Source of the DNA: Granulosicoccus sp964390335
GTDB lineage: Bacteria; Pseudomonadota; Gammaproteobacteria; Granulosicoccales; Granulosicoccaceae
DNA length: 64,000 nucleotides
Direction of reading: 5' to 3'
Assembly: GCA_964390335.1 (NCBI GenBank)
Contig: CAYMHU010000015.1
Span: 1-64,000 of the forward strand
Part shown: positions 16,389 through 24,604 of the stretch, piece by piece
Position numbering within the stretch: the stretch's first letter is position 1
Layout: each line of letters starts with the position of its first letter
The notes under the pieces: generated by a model
What the model saw: the letters and a program-made list of their open reading frames with translations, nothing else
What the model was told of the DNA's origin: nothing
Database searches by the model: none
Position numbers and translations under genes: made by a program

Positions 16389-17558
16389 ATGGCAAACGAC
16401 TACATTTTTACTTCTGAATCCGTATCTGAAGGGCATCCCGATAAGATGGCCGACGCAATTTCCGATGCGGTTCTGGACGCCTTGCTGGCACGCGATAAGA
16501 ACTCGCGCGTTGCATGCGAAACCATGGTTAAAACCGGACTGGTCATTATTGCCGGTGAGATCACCACCACAGCGTATGTTGATCTTGAAGAGCTAGTGCG
16601 TAAGACAGTAACCGGTATTGGTTACGATCGATCAGAAGTTGGTTTTGATGGTGAAACCTGTGCTGTGCTGAATGGCATTGGTAAGCAGTCTCCGGATATT
16701 GCCCAAGGTGTTGATCGCTCAGCGCCGGAAGATCAAGGTGCCGGAGACCAAGGATTAATGTTTGGCTATGCGAACAATGAAACCGATGTTCTGATGCCCG
16801 CGCCCATTACATACTCTCACCGACTGGTTGAACAACAAGCCAAAGTTCGTCGCTCTGGCACCTTGCCTTGGTTACGCCCGGATGCAAAAAGTCAGGTGAC
16901 GTTAAAATACTCTGACGGCAAGCCTGTGGGAATCGATGCGGTTGTGTTGTCAACGCAACACGACCCAGACGTGTCGTTATCGCAATTGCGCGAGGGTGTT
17001 ATGGAGAATATCCTGAAGCCAATCTTGCCAGCATCGTGGCTAGATGCTTGCCCAAGCGAGAACATTCACATTAACCCAACCGGTAACTTCGTTATTGGCG
17101 GTCCTGTTGGCGACTGTGGTTTAACTGGCCGAAAAATTATTGTAGATACCTACGGTGGTATGGCCCGGCACGGTGGCGGTGCGTTCTCTGGTAAAGACCC
17201 ATCAAAGGTTGACCGCTCTGCAGCCTATGCAGGTCGCTATGTTGCAAAAAATGTGGTTGCAGCAGGTCTTGCTGATCGTTGCGAAATTCAGGTGTCTTAC
17301 GCTATTGGTGTTGCTAAACCAACATCGGTAACGGTTGAAACGTTTGGCACCGGTAAATTAGACGATGCTCGCATTGGTGACATCATTCAGGACGTGTTTG
17401 ATTTACGACCCTATGGCATTGTGACGATGCTCGATCTGCTACGTCCTATTTATCAACAAACGGCTGCTTATGGCCATTTTGGTCGTGAACACGCTGACTT
17501 CACGTGGGAAAAAACCGACCGCGTCGATGCGATTAAGCAAGCTGCCGGCATCAGTTAA
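16389..17558 (+). CDS. metK: S-adenosylmethionine synthetase
   Basis: Makes SAM from methionine and ATP. The protein is 389 aa starting MANDYIFTSESVSEGHPDKMADAISD-type (the GHPDK motif binds ATP). The second signature is GGGAFSGKDPSKVDRSAAYAGR. An in-frame ATG 42 nt upstream gives an extension the family lacks, so the internal ATG at 16389 is preferred. It is followed after 34 nt by ahcY, forming a methyl-cycle pair: SAM synthesis and recycling of S-adenosylhomocysteine. Confidence 0.97.
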   Translation: MANDYIFTSESVSEGHPDKMADAISDAVLDALLARDKNSRVACETMVKTGLVIIAGEITTTAYVDLEELVRKTVTGIGYDRSEVGFDGETCAVLNGIGKQSPDIAQGVDRSAPEDQGAGDQGLMFGYANNETDVLMPAPITYSHRLVEQQAKVRRSGTLPWLRPDAKSQVTLKYSDGKPVGIDAVVLSTQHDPDVSLSQLREGVMENILKPILPASWLDACPSENIHINPTGNFVIGGPVGDCGLTGRKIIVDTYGGMARHGGGAFSGKDPSKVDRSAAYAGRYVAKNVVAAGLADRCEIQVSYAIGVAKPTSVTVETFGTGKLDDARIGDIIQDVFDLRPYGIVTMLDLLRPIYQQTAAYGHFGREHADFTWEKTDRVDAIKQAAGIS

Positions 17559-17592
17559 TTAAACATACTTATTTTTTAGGAATACACACTTT

Positions 17593-18885
17593 ATGAGTAC
17601 TGAAGACTACAAAGTCGCGGACATCGGCCTCGCCGAGTGGGGCCGTAAAGAAATCAGCATTGCTGAACATGAGATGCCAGGGTTGATGGCGCTGCGTGAA
17701 GAATTTGCCGGCTCCCAACCACTAAAAGGTGCCCGTATAGCAGGCTGCCTGCACATGACGATTCAAACCGCTGTGTTAATTGAGACACTGACCGCGCTGG
17801 GTGCTGAGGTGCGATGGTCTTCTTGCAACATCTTTTCAACTCAAGACCAAGCGGCTGCTGCAATTGCGGCTTCTGGTGTACCTGTGTTTGCCTGGAAAGG
17901 TGAGACGCAAGAAGAAGCAGAATGGTGTATTCATCAAACGATCAAAGGCCCAAATGGCTGGGTGCCAAATCTGATCTTGGATGATGGTGGTGACTTAACC
18001 GTGATGATGCATAACGATTATCCTGAACTGATGGCTGGCGTTAAGGGTCTCTCAGAAGAAACCACCACTGGCGTACACCGACTGGTTGAAATGGCCAAAG
18101 CCAATACCTTAAAAGTACCTGCCATTAACGTGAATGACTCGGTGACAAAGTCTAAGTTCGATAACCTGTATGGTTGCCGCGAATCTTTGTTAGATGGCAT
18201 CAAGCGCGCTACTGACGTTATGGTTGCCGGTAAGGTTGCCGTTGTATTGGGTTACGGTGACGTAGGTAAGGGTTGTGCTCAAGCTTTCCGCGGTATGGGT
18301 GCAACAGTTATGGTTACCGAAGTTGATCCTATCTGTGCATTGCAGGCGGCGATGGAAGGTTATCGTGTTGTGAAGATGGATGATGTTGCAGGTGATGCCG
18401 ATATCTTTGTTACGTGCACGGGTAATGTTAACGTTATTACTCACGATCACATGCAAGCAATGCGTAACGAATCGATCGTTTGCAATATTGGTCACTTCGA
18501 TAACGAAATCGATGTTGCCGGTTTACGCCAATACACATGGGATAACGTGAAGCCGCAAGTCGATCAAGTCATCTTCCCTGACGGTAAGCGCATTACATTG
18601 CTCGCTGAAGGTCGACTGGTCAATCTGGGTTGTGCAACAGGCCATCCTAGCTTTGTTATGTCTGCGTCTTTCACCAACCAGGTGTTGGCGCAAATTGAAT
18701 TATGGGAGCGTGCGGAAAACTATTCGGTTGATGTACACGTGTTACCCAAAGCGCTGGATGAAAAAGTGGCGTCTTTGCACTTGACGAAAATTGGTGCACA
18801 GTTAACACAATTGTCGACCGAACAGGCTGAGTATCTGGGTGCAAATCCAGCTGGACCGTTCAAACCAGATCATTATCGTTACTAA
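17593..18885 (+). CDS. ahcY: Adenosylhomocysteinase
   Basis: Reversibly hydrolyses S-adenosylhomocysteine to homocysteine and adenosine. It is 430 aa with the NAD-binding VLGYGDVGKGCAQAFRGMG (about 220-238). Substrate-domain motifs include SSCNIFSTQDQAAAAIA and NVNDSVTKSKFDN (catalytic Lys/Asp region). The C-terminus FKPDHYRY carries the conserved Lys/Tyr that complete the NAD site of the neighbouring subunit. AGGAAT precedes the ATG. Use of the AhcY route rather than Pfs/LuxS is implied for SAH recycling here. Confidence 0.97.
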   Translation: MSTEDYKVADIGLAEWGRKEISIAEHEMPGLMALREEFAGSQPLKGARIAGCLHMTIQTAVLIETLTALGAEVRWSSCNIFSTQDQAAAAIAASGVPVFAWKGETQEEAEWCIHQTIKGPNGWVPNLILDDGGDLTVMMHNDYPELMAGVKGLSEETTTGVHRLVEMAKANTLKVPAINVNDSVTKSKFDNLYGCRESLLDGIKRATDVMVAGKVAVVLGYGDVGKGCAQAFRGMGATVMVTEVDPICALQAAMEGYRVVKMDDVAGDADIFVTCTGNVNVITHDHMQAMRNESIVCNIGHFDNEIDVAGLRQYTWDNVKPQVDQVIFPDGKRITLLAEGRLVNLGCATGHPSFVMSASFTNQVLAQIELWERAENYSVDVHVLPKALDEKVASLHLTKIGAQLTQLSTEQAEYLGANPAGPFKPDHYRY

Positions 18886-18903
18886 GCCTTATCTTTTTGT
18901 ATA

Positions 18904-18941
18904 ACTTTGCGGCGGTAGGCAGAGCCTACCGCCTGCAAAGT
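18904..18941. terminator. Long hairpin after ahcY
   Basis: A stem of about 17 bp: ACTTTGC plus GGCGGTAGGC pair with GCCTACCGCC plus GCAAAGT across an AGA loop, with a single bulge. Stability suggests termination or mRNA 3'-end protection. No U-run follows on the plus strand, so Rho-independent termination is uncertain. Confidence 0.6.
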
Positions 18942-18951
18942 GATACCCTCG

Positions 18952-19299
18952 ATGGGTATGAGGCCCATTCATTCCAATCTTGTTGCGTGTATTCTTGTAT
19001 TGCTGGGTGCGTGCTCCAGTCATACGCCATCAGATTTATTGGGCGACTGGCACGTTGAAGGTACCGAAAAGTATCTGGCAATCACACAAGAGAAAGGCGA
19101 GTATTCAGTTAAGTTATACGGTCCGCCGGTTGGGCCAAATAAACGTGTGCGCAGCCGAAAATTCACCGCAGTTATGAACGATGGCGTGCTGATCATGAAA
19201 ATGCCGGAAGGCGACATTCCGGTGTTGTACAACCCCAATACTAAAACCATTTTGTTAAACGCAAAATGGGAATATTCCAAGTTACCGGTAGAAAGCTAG
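18952..19299 (+). CDS. Small predicted lipoprotein
   Basis: About 115 residues from the ATG at 18952 (another ATG follows at 18958). The signal peptide runs to LVLLGAC, giving a lipobox Cys near residue 21. The mature part (DLLGDWHVEGTEKYLAITQ onward) has the pattern of a small beta-barrel, with alternating hydrophobic strands. I recognise no family. It is separated from ahcY by a strong hairpin and followed by the S9 peptidase gene. Confidence 0.6.
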   Translation: MGMRPIHSNLVACILVLLGACSSHTPSDLLGDWHVEGTEKYLAITQEKGEYSVKLYGPPVGPNKRVRSRKFTAVMNDGVLIMKMPEGDIPVLYNPNTKTILLNAKWEYSKLPVES

Positions 19300-19346
19300 T
19301 CGCATCGGCTATAGTTGATGTTCCAATGGCGTTTGAGTAGAAGCGA

Positions 19347-21329
19347 TTGCAACAACAACAAGCCTACGGCACTTGGCCATCCCCAATAACTGCCGAGCTG
19401 GTGACATCAGCCAGCATCAAAGTCGGCGACGTTGCGTGTATCGACAACGGCGTATTTTGGTCGGAAGTGTTACCAGAAGAAAAAAGCCGATGTGTGTTAG
19501 TAAAACGCGCAGCCGGGCAAGAACCCGTAACTCTCACTCCCATGCCATTCAATGTTCGCACTCGCGTACATGAATATGGTGGACGTGCGTGGTGGATAGA
19601 CGCCAACTGGGTTTATTTCGTCAATTGGCAGGACCAACGGTTGTACCGCGTGTCACATGTTGATGATGCCGCCAAGCCATATCCCATAACGCCAGAGCCT
19701 GAACAAACGCAGTCGCTACGCTATGCCGATGGATGCATCAGTGCGGATGGTCGGCAAGTGTTTTGTGTGCGTGAGCGGGATGTTCATGGTACGGATGGGC
19801 ATCAAGTTATCAATGAGCTTGTTGTTATCAACGTGCAAGCGCATACCGGAGAGTCCTATGACATCCGTGTTATTGCCAGTGGTGCCGACTTTTATTCGAA
19901 TCCACGTTTATCAGCTGATTCCAAATACTTGAGCTGGATTCAATGGCAACACCCGCAAATGCCTTGGGATGGTACGGAGCTGATGGTAGCAACCATTGTG
20001 CAAGATGGTTGCTTGAGTGATGAGCGGCGCATCGCTGGTGATACCACTACCGCAATAGTGAGTGCTTTGTGGGCACATGGTCGTTTAGTCTATGCCAGTG
20101 ATGAATCAGGTTGGTGGAATTTAAACGCTTACGATGTCGAGTCAAACACATACGCTCAATTAACGCACTTAAGCGATGCAGATATTAGCATTCCACCCTG
20201 GGTGTTTGGTTTGCAGCGGTTCGTCGAGTTTGACAAAGGTTTGGGTGTTATCGTTACGCGTGCCGCACAAGATGAATTACATGTGCTGGACGCGCAGCAC
20301 CAATTACAACAAATCGATATTGACCTCAATAGTATCGACAGCCTTTGCAGCGATGAACAAGGTGGTTTGATTGTCTGCGGTCAGAATGCACTGTCTAATA
20401 AAGGTATTTACCAACTCAAGATCACAGGGGGTGCAGCGATGGCATCTTGTGTGGCGCTTCGAGCGGCCGAACCCTTACCGTTTGAGCCTAGCTGGATTTC
20501 AAAGCCGGAAGCGATTTCGTTTGCTTCACTCGACAGAACTGCACATGCGTTTTTCTATGCGCCGTCCGGTGCCGATTTGCATGCGCTCGATGGGGAGCTA
20601 CCGCCGTTAGTGGTGATGGGCCATGGCGGGCCAACCAGTCATGCAACGCCTGCGTTGAAGCTCAGTGTGCAGTACTGGACGAGCAGAGGGGTCGCAGTGG
20701 TCGATGTTAATTACGGTGGGTCATCAGGTTTTGGTCGGGATTATCGTCGATTGTTAAACGGACAATGGGGAGTGGTTGATGTAGAGGACTGTATTGCAGC
20801 CGCGCAACACCTCGCTGCCCTTGGCAAGGTGGATGCGAAACGTATTGTTATTCGCGGCGGGTCGGCTGGTGGTTTAACTGTGCTGCGGGCACTGCAATTG
20901 AGCGATACGTTTGCTGCGGGTACCAGTTTGTATGGGGTTAGTGATTTAGAGTCGCTGGCAGGCGATACGCACAAGTTTGAAAGTCGGTATCTTGATGGGC
21001 TGATTGGCGGTACGTATCCAGAGCATCAAGCACTGTATAAAGCCAGATCCCCCATTCACTTTACGGCGGACTTAAACAGTCCACTGTTGGTTATGCAGGG
21101 CGATGAAGACAAGGTGGTACCGCCGAGTCAATCAGAGGCTATAGTTAATGCGGTTGCTAAAAAAAGTTTACCGCATGCGTATATCCTATTTGCTGGTGAG
21201 CAACATGGTTTCCGCCAGTCGCACAATATTGTTCGTGCATTACAGACGGAGCTTTGGTTTTATGGGCAAGTGCTGGGGTTTACGCCACATGATGATATTG
21301 AAGCGCCTAGTGAGGCGGTCGGGTTTTAG
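19347..21329 (+). CDS. S9-family prolyl oligopeptidase-like peptidase
   Basis: A 660-residue serine peptidase. An N-terminal beta-propeller (about 30-390, with repeats such as LRYADGCISADGRQVFCV and YSNPRLSADSKYLSWIQW) gates access to a C-terminal alpha/beta hydrolase. The nucleophile Ser lies in IRGGSAGGLT, the Asp in MQGDEDKVVPPSQ and the His in FAGEQHGFRQ. The oxyanion region has VVMGHGGPTSH. No signal peptide is seen, so it is likely cytoplasmic and acts on peptides. The start is a TTG because no ATG lies in frame before the conserved region; the exact start is uncertain. Confidence 0.88.
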   Translation: MQQQQAYGTWPSPITAELVTSASIKVGDVACIDNGVFWSEVLPEEKSRCVLVKRAAGQEPVTLTPMPFNVRTRVHEYGGRAWWIDANWVYFVNWQDQRLYRVSHVDDAAKPYPITPEPEQTQSLRYADGCISADGRQVFCVRERDVHGTDGHQVINELVVINVQAHTGESYDIRVIASGADFYSNPRLSADSKYLSWIQWQHPQMPWDGTELMVATIVQDGCLSDERRIAGDTTTAIVSALWAHGRLVYASDESGWWNLNAYDVESNTYAQLTHLSDADISIPPWVFGLQRFVEFDKGLGVIVTRAAQDELHVLDAQHQLQQIDIDLNSIDSLCSDEQGGLIVCGQNALSNKGIYQLKITGGAAMASCVALRAAEPLPFEPSWISKPEAISFASLDRTAHAFFYAPSGADLHALDGELPPLVVMGHGGPTSHATPALKLSVQYWTSRGVAVVDVNYGGSSGFGRDYRRLLNGQWGVVDVEDCIAAAQHLAALGKVDAKRIVIRGGSAGGLTVLRALQLSDTFAAGTSLYGVSDLESLAGDTHKFESRYLDGLIGGTYPEHQALYKARSPIHFTADLNSPLLVMQGDEDKVVPPSQSEAIVNAVAKKSLPHAYILFAGEQHGFRQSHNIVRALQTELWFYGQVLGFTPHDDIEAPSEAVGF

Positions 21330-21373
21330 CGAATTGTGTTAACGTTTATTCTCAAATTTGTCGTAACTGGGTA

Positions 21374-21497
21374 GTGCGTTTTTTTAGGATTAGCGCTCCT
21401 GTTGGTGTTTGGCCAATATTCTAAAAATACACCTGGCGACGGTCAGGATTTTTCACGCCAATCGCGTGCAGTCATGAACGCAATTTTCCATGAATAG
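21374..21497 (+). pseudogene. Possible small membrane-anchored ORF with a homopolymer frameshift
   Basis: A GTG at 21374 opens a short frame that stops early. If one T of the T7 run at 21379-21385 is ignored, the frame reads MRFLGLALLLLVFGQY followed by a polar tail ending AVMNAIFHE, with a TAG at 21495-21497. It would be a 40-residue protein with one transmembrane or signal segment. Its end overlaps the rluA-like start ATG by 8 nt, consistent with coupling. Identity is unknown. It could be a decayed gene, a length-variable run, or chance. Confidence 0.3.
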
Positions 21498-22344
21498 GGT
21501 AATTGAAACCAGTGTAACCATAGATGAGTACACAAGCTCACATAAAGCCAGTAGTGTATTGTCCGAACACACAGACCTATCCCAAGCCAAAATTAAAGAT
21601 GCCATGCACAAGGGTGCTGTTTGGTTATATCGGGCTAATCGAAAATCCCGATTGCGTCGTGCATCAAAACAATTGCACGTAGGGGATAAGCTCGAACTTA
21701 ATTACAACGCCAAATTATTGGGGCAAGCCGTGCCAGAGTGTTTACTGATACACGATGCTCGGGAATACAGCGTTTGGTATAAACCCTACGGTGTTTCTTG
21801 CCAGGGAAGTCGATGGGGAGATTTCGCTAGTATCAATCGCTGGGTGGAAGTTAACTTACCCAAAATTCAACATTGTGCTGAACGGCCAGTACATCTTGTG
21901 CATCGACTGGATCGCGCCACAACGGGTGTTATCTTACTGTGTCATAGCAAATCAGTTGCTCGATTGTTCAGTGACATGTTCCAGCACAGAGAAATTCAAA
22001 AAAGGTATCAGGCAATCGTTCGCGGTGATTTTTCGACAATGCCGGCGGCGTATGAGGTTAAGCGGACCGTTGGTGAAAAATCTGCGCACAGTGTTTTCTC
22101 AAACCTGCTGACTGATGGTAACTTTTCTTTGGTGGATGTGGAACTGATCACCGGACGTAAACATCAAATCAGACAACATTTAAGTATGCTTGGCTATCCC
22201 GTAGTGGGTGACAGGCTATATGGTCGTGGTGGTGACGATCAAGTGAATCTGCAGTTGCAGTCAGTGTCACTCACATTTCAGTGTCCAATACGTGGCTCTA
22301 TGCAATCGTTCAGTGTTGCCGAGCATCTGCGGTTACGTTTGTAA
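21490..22344 (+). CDS. RluA-family pseudouridine synthase
   Basis: A 284-residue RNA pseudouridine synthase of the RluA class. The catalytic Asp is in HLVHRLDRATTGVILL (about residue 140). The C-terminal GRKHQIRQHLSMLGYPVVGDRLYG is the other family block. The N-terminal about 80 residues resemble an S4-like RNA-binding region (LSQAKIKDAMHKGAVWL). The target (rRNA or tRNA site) cannot be told from sequence alone. It ends 7 nt from the convergent GlxA/AraC regulator gene. Confidence 0.88.
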   Translation: MNRVIETSVTIDEYTSSHKASSVLSEHTDLSQAKIKDAMHKGAVWLYRANRKSRLRRASKQLHVGDKLELNYNAKLLGQAVPECLLIHDAREYSVWYKPYGVSCQGSRWGDFASINRWVEVNLPKIQHCAERPVHLVHRLDRATTGVILLCHSKSVARLFSDMFQHREIQKRYQAIVRGDFSTMPAAYEVKRTVGEKSAHSVFSNLLTDGNFSLVDVELITGRKHQIRQHLSMLGYPVVGDRLYGRGGDDQVNLQLQSVSLTFQCPIRGSMQSFSVAEHLRLRL

Positions 22345-22351
22345 TATCGGG

Positions 22352-23371
22352 TTAGTGACTTTTCGGGCTATACATTGGCCAAGCTCGAAATTCAAAAGGT
22401 ACACGCCCATCAACACGATCTTTGCTTGGTGCCAGTCCGAAACGATGACTATAAGCTCGGGTAAAATGTGTCTGTGACGCAAAGCCTGAGGCAATGGCAA
22501 TTTCGGTCAGTTTTAAATCGGTTTGAGTAACCAGGCAGCGCGCTCGGTCCAAACGAATATCGCGGTAGTAAACCACGGGAGATTTATTAACATAGGTTTT
22601 AAACAGCCTGTTTAACTGGCGCTGCGATACAGCCAGTTGTTTGCTGATACCCGGTATCGACAACGGCGTTTCCAGGTGCTGTTCCATCAGATTGATTGCT
22701 GCACGAACCAACGCTGGCGTCTTTTGTCCACATGGCTCAAATACTGTGGGGTTTTGTCTTGCGTCGGGGCCACGAAGTTGTTGATGAAACAGATAGCGAG
22801 CCACAGAATTAACAAAGTTGCCGCTCGCGGTTTCACTTAACAATTGAAGGGCTATATCCGTTGATGCTTGTCCACCACAACAACTGAATCGATCACCATC
22901 GATCACATAAAGCGATTCTGAAGCTTGAAGATCTGGAAACTGCTCTATTAACGCGTCAAGGTGTTCATAATGCACGGTTGCGGGTCTGTTTTTCATTAAC
23001 TTTGCGCGCGCCAGTATAAACGTACCCGTATCCAGAGCACCTAGTCTGACCCCTCTACTGGCCCAGTCTTTTAACGCAAGCGTGATTTGCTTTGTTTGGT
23101 GAACTTCCGGTGTCCAGCTCGATGAAACCACAGCGATTTGCGGAGTGTTGTGCGTATAATCTGCAAGCCGTTGTGTTTGCACTGAAAGTCCGTTACTCGA
23201 TACTATTTCGCCTCCCTCTGATGAAAGCAGTGTCCAGCTAAAATTGGCTTCACCCGACAGGTAGTTAGCAACCCTGAAAGGATCGATAAAAGCCGTTGTT
23301 GCGGCCAGATTAAAATATGGGGTGACTATCACCAGAATTTCACACACGTTTTCCTGATCAGTTTGTTGCAT
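22352..23371 (-). CDS. GlxA-type AraC-family transcriptional regulator
   Basis: About 339 residues from MQQTDQENVC; an upstream in-frame ATG adds 17 residues without support. The N-terminal DJ-1/PfpI-like (amidotransferase-like) domain occupies about 10-190 and ends with FSCCGGQASTDIALQLL. The C-terminal AraC domain has two HTH motifs, ISKQLAVSQRQLNRLFK and LTEIAIASGFASQTHFTRAYSHRFG. This architecture is that of GbdR, CdhR and SouR, which activate betaine, carnitine and sarcosine catabolism in pseudomonads. It is divergent from the osmolyte operon, so it is very probably its regulator, sensing carnitine, betaine or a related amine. Confidence 0.9.
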   Translation of the reverse strand: MQQTDQENVCEILVIVTPYFNLAATTAFIDPFRVANYLSGEANFSWTLLSSEGGEIVSSNGLSVQTQRLADYTHNTPQIAVVSSSWTPEVHQTKQITLALKDWASRGVRLGALDTGTFILARAKLMKNRPATVHYEHLDALIEQFPDLQASESLYVIDGDRFSCCGGQASTDIALQLLSETASGNFVNSVARYLFHQQLRGPDARQNPTVFEPCGQKTPALVRAAINLMEQHLETPLSIPGISKQLAVSQRQLNRLFKTYVNKSPVVYYRDIRLDRARCLVTQTDLKLTEIAIASGFASQTHFTRAYSHRFGLAPSKDRVDGRVPFEFRAWPMYSPKSH

Positions 23372-23414
23372 TGCACCCGTCTCTGTGAACAAAAAAAGCA
23401 AGTTGATGGCGAAA

Positions 23415-23445
23415 AATGTCAAATGCCTGTCTGGCAGAATACATT
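23415..23445. promoter_or_regulatory. Symmetric operator-like palindrome in the divergent promoter
   Basis: A dyad of the form AATGT-N4-TGCC-N5-GGCA-N4-ACATT, 31 bp, with both arm pairs perfectly complementary and equally spaced about one centre. It lies 30 bp upstream of the Rieske-oxygenase ATG and 44 bp upstream of the regulator ATG. The best candidate for a binding site of the GlxA/AraC regulator or a second repressor. Confidence 0.6.
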
Positions 23446-23475
23446 AAATTCGAGCTTGTTGAACAGGGGAATGCA

Positions 23476-24594
23476 ATGCCGCAGCACAACTCCATAGGCA
23501 AGGGTTACGACAGCGACCCGGCGAGCTCATATTCGTTGCATGCCGATGCTTATACACGGCACGAATGGTATGTAGCAGATCAGCAAAAGATTATTGCCAG
23601 AACGTGGCAGTGGGTGTGTCACGTTGAGAAAACCCGCAACCCCGGCGCTTATGTTACAGCGGAGGTAGCCGGTCAGCCGATTGCTGTGGTGCGCGACAAT
23701 AGCGGCGAGTTGCGCGCGTTTTATAACGTGTGTAAACATCGCGCCCATCAATTGCTTAGCGGCGAAGGAAATTCCTCGCTGATCGTTTGTCCTTATCACG
23801 CTTGGACGTATAAGCTCGACGGGCGGCTTCACGGTGCTCAGCACACCAAAAACCTAAAACAGTTTAATAAAAATGAGATTTGCCTTGATCAAATCCAGGT
23901 CGAGGAATTTTGCGGATTTGTGTTCGTCAATCTCGACTCTTCAGCGCCACCTCTGTCTGAGCAGTCTGGTGGGTTGCAAGAAGAGATAATGCAATGGGCT
24001 CCGGATGTGGCCGGTTTAACCTTCGGGCATCGACTGTCCTATGACATTAAATCTAACTGGAAAAACGTGGTTGATAATTTTTTAGAGTGTTATCACTGCC
24101 CGGTTGCGCACAAGGACTTTTGTGATCTGGTGGATATGGATACTTATAAAGTCACCACGCATGGTATTTATTCGAGTCATATGGCGGATGCAGGCAATAC
24201 ACCCAACACGGCTTATGATGTATCTGAAGCTACCGTGAAGACACACGCTGTTTGGTGGTTATGGCCAACCACGTGTTTAATGCGCTACCCGGGGCGATCA
24301 AGCATGATTGTGTTGAATATCATTCCGGTTGGCGTGGACAGAACGCTAGAGACATACGATTTTTACCTTGAAACACCCGAACCAAACCAAATGGAACTGG
24401 ATGCTATTCGATATCTTGATGAAGTACTGCAAGTTGAAGATATTGCACTCGTCGAGAGTGTACAGAAGGGCATGAATACACCAGCGTTTGAACAGGGGCG
24501 AATTGTTCACGACCCCGACGGTTCCGGTAAGTCAGAACACGCCTTGCATCATTTTCACGGACTGGTACTCGATGCGTATGCCGAACCCGTCTGA
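23476..24594 (+). CDS. Rieske oxygenase alpha subunit, CntA/YeaW-like
   Basis: A 372-residue ring-hydroxylating-type oxygenase. The Rieske [2Fe-2S] ligands are C86/H88 (NVCKHRAH) and C105/H108 (CPYHAW). The mononuclear iron site is NFLECYHCPVAH with E204, H207 and H212. The Glu replaces the usual bridging Asp, as in carnitine monooxygenase CntA. Start MPQHNS has AGGGGA just upstream; the longer frame from 23416 begins inside the palindrome. CntA-type enzymes split carnitine to trimethylamine and malic semialdehyde; other relatives demethylate glycine betaine. Gene context (carnitine dehydrogenase, BKACE) suggests a quaternary amine substrate but does not fix which. No reductase partner is nearby. 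Confidence 0.85.
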   Translation: MPQHNSIGKGYDSDPASSYSLHADAYTRHEWYVADQQKIIARTWQWVCHVEKTRNPGAYVTAEVAGQPIAVVRDNSGELRAFYNVCKHRAHQLLSGEGNSSLIVCPYHAWTYKLDGRLHGAQHTKNLKQFNKNEICLDQIQVEEFCGFVFVNLDSSAPPLSEQSGGLQEEIMQWAPDVAGLTFGHRLSYDIKSNWKNVVDNFLECYHCPVAHKDFCDLVDMDTYKVTTHGIYSSHMADAGNTPNTAYDVSEATVKTHAVWWLWPTTCLMRYPGRSSMIVLNIIPVGVDRTLETYDFYLETPEPNQMELDAIRYLDEVLQVEDIALVESVQKGMNTPAFEQGRIVHDPDGSGKSEHALHHFHGLVLDAYAEPV

Positions 24595-24604
24595 GTAAGC
24601 GACT

